Below, piece after piece: positions 6,493 through 8,897 of a stretch of 8,897 nucleotides of DNA (its first letter is position 1; each line of letters starts with the position of its first letter). Below the pieces are notes generated by a model. That model was given only the letters and a program-made list of their open reading frames with translations. It was not told where the DNA came from and ran no database searches. A program made the translations under genes and the position numbers. The stretch lies in assembly GCA_038065915.1 (NCBI GenBank), contig JBBTPZ010000015.1, positions 1-8,897 on the forward strand, written 5' to 3'. The DNA comes from VMGX01 sp038065915. Lineage in GTDB: Bacteria; Patescibacteriota; Minisyncoccia; Phycocordibacterales; 21-14-all-36-13.

Positions 6493-6771
6493 ATGTCATT
6501 TTTTGCTTCAATAAAGAAAAAGATATTTTGGTATTGTGAAAGTTGTGGAGTGCATGGGTCAGTTATTTTATTTAAATCTTTTGTTGAAGCAGATATTATT
6601 ATATTGGCAACAAGTCAACATAATGACTTAAATAGCAAATGTATTCTTCGCAGAGACAGTTTGGCTTTTTCTTCAAAAACAAAGACCTGTCTCAAAAAAA
6701 GAAATGTTTTAAGTATTCTATTTGAATCAACTGGAAATAAACTTCAACAAACAACTGCACATATAATATAG
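6493..6771 (+). CDS. Small Cys-containing hypothetical protein (92 aa)
   Basis: I do not recognise this protein. The ATG at 6493 has a good Shine-Dalgarno (GGAG at 6484-6487, 5 nt spacing), which decides it over an earlier in-frame TTG at 6445. The 92 residues begin with an amphipathic basic stretch ('SFFASIKKKIFWY'), then Cys15-x2-Cys18-x2-His21, a hydrophobic segment with 'EADIIILATSQHNDLN', further Cys at 50 and 66, and a polar tail. The CxxC plus later cysteines would allow a small zinc or redox site, but that is inference. It is divergent from ileS and its TAG stop directly abuts the argS stop with no spacer. An imperfect hairpin (GAGACAG 6653-6659 with 6687-6693) lies inside the gene. 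Codon use looks like that of its neighbours. The Shine-Dalgarno and open frame make it probably real. Confidence 0.6.
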   Translation: MSFFASIKKKIFWYCESCGVHGSVILFKSFVEADIIILATSQHNDLNSKCILRRDSLAFSSKTKTCLKKRNVLSILFESTGNKLQQTTAHII

Positions 6772-8487
6772 CTACATTCTTTCTGGTACTTTAATACTAA
6801 GGATTTTCAGGCCGTTTTCTAAAATTATGGAAACGGCTTTTGTCATGGCCAAACGATATTGGGATTCTTTACTATTTCCAATAATTTTATTTACAGCATA
6901 ATAAGTATTGAACTCAGCGGACAACTCAATTAAATATATAACAACATAGTGTGGAGAATATTCTTCTCCGGCTCTTTTTATTATTTCTGGAAATCTGTAA
7001 ATCATTCTTTCCAAATTTGTTATTTCTTTTTTTTCTGAAACAGCTTTTAGTTTTTTATTTTCTCTTTTAGCTTTTTCAATGACTGATTTTGCTCTCACAC
7101 AAGTGTATTGAAGATATGGTCCGGAGTCGCCCTCAAAAGAAACCGATTTATCTATATCAAAAATAATATCCTTTCCCGCTTTTTGTTTTAGTATTGAATA
7201 TTTAACGGCAGAAATCGAAACCTTTTCAGCAACTTCGTTCCTTATTTCTTCTGGTAAACCACTCTCTTCCATTTGGGGTCTCACTCTCTTAAATACCTCG
7301 TCTATTAAAAATTCAGCGGTTATAATTTCACCGGTTCTTGACCCCATTTTACCTGTTGGTAATTTAAGCATTCCGTGTCCAACGTGGACAGTTCTTTCAG
7401 CGAGTTTTGGAAAAATAAAACTCATAACTTTTAATAAAACATCAAAATAATCATTTATATCATTGCCCGTCACAATTAAGGATTTATCATAAGAATATTT
7501 TTCATATTTCATTTTACTCAAACCAAGCTCCTTCCCCTCATATGTTGGAAGGCCTTTTGAATTTTGAAAAACACGCGTATGAAGACCATATTTTTCTCCT
7601 TTAAATATTATTGCGCCTTCACTTTCTTCAAATAACCCTCTCTTTAAATATTCATTAACAATTTTTTTGCCAGATTTCGCAATTTTACTTTCAAAAAAGT
7701 AATAATCAAATTTTGTTCCCAATCTTTTATAAATCATTTCAAAATAATCCAAACTTGTTTTTCTGCCCCATTCATACAATTTTTTTATTTCTCCTTTTTC
7801 ATCAGAATATATTTTTCTGTTTATTTCTTCTATTTCTTTTTTTATATTTTCGTCCGTATCATAATTTTTTGCGCCAAGTGCATATGCCATGCCTAAAAAT
7901 TTTGCTTTATCTTTTGGGTCAAGTCCATCTTTTGGAAGATTGTTTTTATTTTGGTAAATTCCCCAAACTGCCTTTGCAATATGAGCCCCAATATCTCCTT
8001 GATAATTTGCTCTTTTTACTTTTGCGCCACAAAATTCAATTATTCTTGATATGGATTCCCCGATTGTATTACTCATCAGATGCCCAATATGAAATTCTTT
8101 GAAGGGATTTGCATCTGTGTACTCAACTATTGTTTTCTGACCTTTCAAAAAATTACTTTTTCCGTAATTTTCTTCCTTTTTTAAAACTTCTTTTATAGAA
8201 TCAATAAAAAAATCTTTTGAAAAGTAGAAGTTTATAAAACCATTTCCTGCCACTTCAATTTTTTCAATTTCTTTTGGTTTGTTTTTTATTAATTCTTTAG
8301 TAATTTTATTCGCAAATTCTATTGGGTTTTCCCCCGTTTTTTTAGCGTGTATCATTGCGATATTCGTAGAATAATCACCATGTTCAAAGACCACCGGATG
8401 TTCCACCTCTATTTCTTTTTCATCAATATAAACAGACATCCCGATTAAAGTCTCTTTAATGAATTTTTTTATTTTCTCATCTATCAT
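6772..8487 (-). CDS. argS: Arginyl-tRNA synthetase
   Basis: This class I enzyme charges tRNA-Arg with arginine in the cytoplasm and needs the tRNA for amino-acid activation. It has 571 residues, the normal length. The N-terminal Add-1 tRNA-elbow domain spans about 1-105 ('FEHGDYSTNIAM', 'EVAGNGFINF'). The active site starts with 'EYTDANPFKEFHIGHL' (HIGH at 133-136), followed by 'NYQGDIGAHI' (161-170). In place of KMSKS it has 'GKMGSRTG' (379-386), as is normal for ArgRS. The DALR anticodon-binding domain runs from about 450 ('GDSGPYLQYTCVRAKS') to the C-terminus ('PERM'). ATG at 8487 overlaps the stop of a 34-codon upstream ORF (ATGA). It has no Shine-Dalgarno, so either translational coupling or a leaderless start is possible. 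A terminator-like hairpin sits 15-42 bp upstream. I see no obvious terminator downstream, where the convergent small gene begins at once. Confidence 0.97.
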   Translation of the reverse strand: MIDEKIKKFIKETLIGMSVYIDEKEIEVEHPVVFEHGDYSTNIAMIHAKKTGENPIEFANKITKELIKNKPKEIEKIEVAGNGFINFYFSKDFFIDSIKEVLKKEENYGKSNFLKGQKTIVEYTDANPFKEFHIGHLMSNTIGESISRIIEFCGAKVKRANYQGDIGAHIAKAVWGIYQNKNNLPKDGLDPKDKAKFLGMAYALGAKNYDTDENIKKEIEEINRKIYSDEKGEIKKLYEWGRKTSLDYFEMIYKRLGTKFDYYFFESKIAKSGKKIVNEYLKRGLFEESEGAIIFKGEKYGLHTRVFQNSKGLPTYEGKELGLSKMKYEKYSYDKSLIVTGNDINDYFDVLLKVMSFIFPKLAERTVHVGHGMLKLPTGKMGSRTGEIITAEFLIDEVFKRVRPQMEESGLPEEIRNEVAEKVSISAVKYSILKQKAGKDIIFDIDKSVSFEGDSGPYLQYTCVRAKSVIEKAKRENKKLKAVSEKKEITNLERMIYRFPEIIKRAGEEYSPHYVVIYLIELSAEFNTYYAVNKIIGNSKESQYRLAMTKAVSIILENGLKILSIKVPERM

Positions 8488-8588
8488 TCTAAATAGTATA
8501 CAAAAAAAACGGGTATTTTCATACCCGTTAAATCTTCTATCAAATCGAAAATTATGTCTTTCAACTTTTTACTTGTTTTCATACGCAT
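8484..8588 (-). CDS. Possible 34-aa upstream ORF overlapping argS by ATGA
   Basis: The ORF runs from ATG at 8588 (second in-frame ATG at 8582) to TGA at 8484-8486. It encodes a 34-residue peptide that starts MRMKTSKKLK, continues with an Ile/Leu/Asp helix-like part and ends in a hydrophobic, aromatic tail (FFVYY). The TGA overlaps the argS ATG as ATGA, the classic coupling arrangement. There is only a weak AGAG before the start. The peptide is lysine-rich and has one Arg codon (codon 2), so it does not look like a standard arginine attenuation peptide. It contains the hairpin at 8508-8529. It may be a leader peptide, a small gene coupled to argS, or a chance ORF in AT-rich DNA. Confidence 0.35.
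   Translation of the reverse strand: MRMKTSKKLKDIIFDLIEDLTGMKIPVFFVYYLE
8495..8500 (-). promoter_or_regulatory. Candidate -10 box for argS
   Basis: TATACT on the minus strand ends 7 nt before the argS ATG. A transcript from it would be leaderless, like that inferred for the gene at 2169. There is no good -35: the expected place falls inside the hairpin at 8508-8529. This is a weak call. Confidence 0.3.
8502..8529 (-). terminator. Intrinsic terminator or attenuator hairpin just upstream of argS
   Basis: On the minus strand AACGGGTAT (8529-8521) pairs perfectly with ATACCCGTT (8516-8508) around a GAAA loop and is followed by an eight-T run (8509-8502). This is the best-formed intrinsic terminator in the window. 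It lies 15 bp upstream of the argS start and inside the 34-codon ORF. It either ends an upstream minus-strand transcript or conditionally stops transcription into argS. On the plus strand no T-run follows, so it acts in the argS direction only. Confidence 0.85.
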
Positions 8589-8627
8589 GTCTCTGGTTAA
8601 GAAACAAATGACTTATTTTGGAAACTT

Positions 8628-8643
8628 TTACAGTTAACTGTAA
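8628..8643. repeat. Perfect 16-bp palindrome, copy 1
   Basis: TTACAGTTAACTGTAA equals its own reverse complement. A near-copy with one base changed lies 157 bp away at 8785-8800. The pair brackets the heptamer satellite. It may be a dimeric regulator site, a recombination or insertion target, or part of the repeat family itself. Confidence 0.8.
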
Positions 8644-8776
8644 TTTTTGATTTCAAACTTTTGATTTTTGATTCTTAATTCTTGATTTTTGATTTTTAAT
8701 TCCAAACTTTTGATTCTTGATTTTTCATTTTTCATTTTTCATTTTTCATTTTTCATTTTTCACTTTTGACTTTTAA
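8644..8776. repeat. Heptamer satellite (degenerate TTTTTGA / TTTTTCA)
   Basis: Most of the stretch consists of 7-bp units of the form TTNTTRA. There is a higher-order repeat of 49 bp (7 x 7): CAAACTTTTGATT occurs at 8654 and again at 8703. From 8721 to 8762 six perfect copies of TTTTTCA run in tandem. All reading frames are low-complexity, so I do not treat it as coding. Confidence 0.9.
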
Positions 8777-8784
8777 TTTTCTTT

Positions 8785-8800
8785 TTACACTTAACTGTAA
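8785..8800. repeat. 16-bp palindrome, copy 2 (one mismatch)
   Basis: TTACACTTAACTGTAA differs from copy 1 only at the sixth base and shares flanking T/A runs with it, in direct orientation. It closes the interval that contains the heptamer satellite. Confidence 0.75.
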
Positions 8801-8897
8801 AATTTTCTGAATGGGCAAAAGATCGAAATGTTAGAGAAGTTTATTATTCTCCATAAACCCAATTCAAAATTGAATAATTTGAATGTGGTGGTGTGGA

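Larger units (their letters stand above)
8589..8897. other. Low-complexity intergenic region with no confident gene
   Basis: This region holds a 7-bp-period satellite (8644-8776) and two copies of a 16-bp palindrome (8628-8643, 8785-8800). Beyond 8801 the sequence becomes less repetitive. A plus-strand frame at 8770-8856 reads '...VKFSEWAKDRNVREVYYSP' and stops; it has no start codon and could be the remnant of a gene. A small dyad ATTCAAA/TTTGAAT lies at 8862-8884. I see no tRNA, rRNA, T-box core or other known RNA. Confidence 0.6.

Noticed and set aside
6653..6693. Terminator inside the small plus-strand gene
   Set aside because: GAGACAG/CTGTCTC can pair, but the loop is long and no T-run follows on either strand in the right position.
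7713..8102. 129-codon plus-strand frame opposite argS
   Set aside because: It is the mirror of conserved ArgRS codons, and its Phe/Leu/His-rich composition is typical of antisense shadows in AT-rich genes.
8770..8856. Remnant of a recombinase-like gene ('VKFSEWAKDRNV')
   Set aside because: The N-terminal-like segment loosely recalls IS607-type DNA-binding heads, but it is under 30 codons, has no start codon and is too short to assign.
8589..8897. T-box riboswitch or tRNA upstream of argS
   Set aside because: No T-box core (AGGGTGGnACCGCG-like) or tRNA cloverleaf is visible; most of the region is satellite DNA.

Overview
This is an AT-rich window (roughly 30% G+C by eye). It carries four large minus-strand genes (arginyl-tRNA synthetase, isoleucyl-tRNA synthetase, a short RecO and a membrane-anchored surface protein) and small plus-strand genes placed between them. 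Lysine/isoleucine-rich proteins, a RecO without the usual zinc knuckle, a type-2 isoleucyl-tRNA synthetase, many short dispersed palindromes and heptamer satellites, and little use of Shine-Dalgarno sites all suggest Candidatus Patescibacteria/CPR, most likely Parcubacteria-like. That placement is inference, not a database match. UGA acts as an ordinary stop (end of the surface-protein gene) and the 998-codon ileS contains no in-frame UGA, so the UGA=Gly code of Gracilibacteria/Absconditabacteria does not apply.

Layout, left to right. 1-186: four perfect tandem copies of a 44-bp unit plus a partial copy, ending in a 14-bp-stem hairpin (163-196) just downstream of the surface-protein gene. 223-2169(-): single-pass membrane protein with about four Ig/DUF11-like extracytoplasmic domains. 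2236-2276: AT-rich terminator hairpin containing the recO stop codon. 2270-2857(-): recO. 2903-2936: second copy of the window-start palindrome, in the divergent gap between recO and a small plus-strand gene (3004-3324, with an excellent Shine-Dalgarno). 3327-3357: bidirectional terminator. 3388-6384(-): ileS, with an altered GIHH signature and two in-frame repeat-like insertions. 6493-6771(+): small Cys-containing protein whose stop codon abuts the argS stop. 6772-8487(-): argS. 8484-8588(-): a 34-codon ORF overlapping the argS start by ATGA, with a terminator-type hairpin inside it. 8628-8800: a 7-bp-period satellite bracketed by two copies of a 16-bp palindrome. 8801-8897: no convincing gene.

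Functionally this is mostly core housekeeping: two aminoacyl-tRNA synthetases and recombination repair, plus one surface protein. I see no defence system, mobile-element transposase, CRISPR array or rRNA/tRNA gene. The unusual content lies between and inside the genes: a tandem array built from terminator-like hairpins, palindromic repeats apparently inserted in frame in ileS, and a possible attenuator or leader-ORF arrangement in front of argS.
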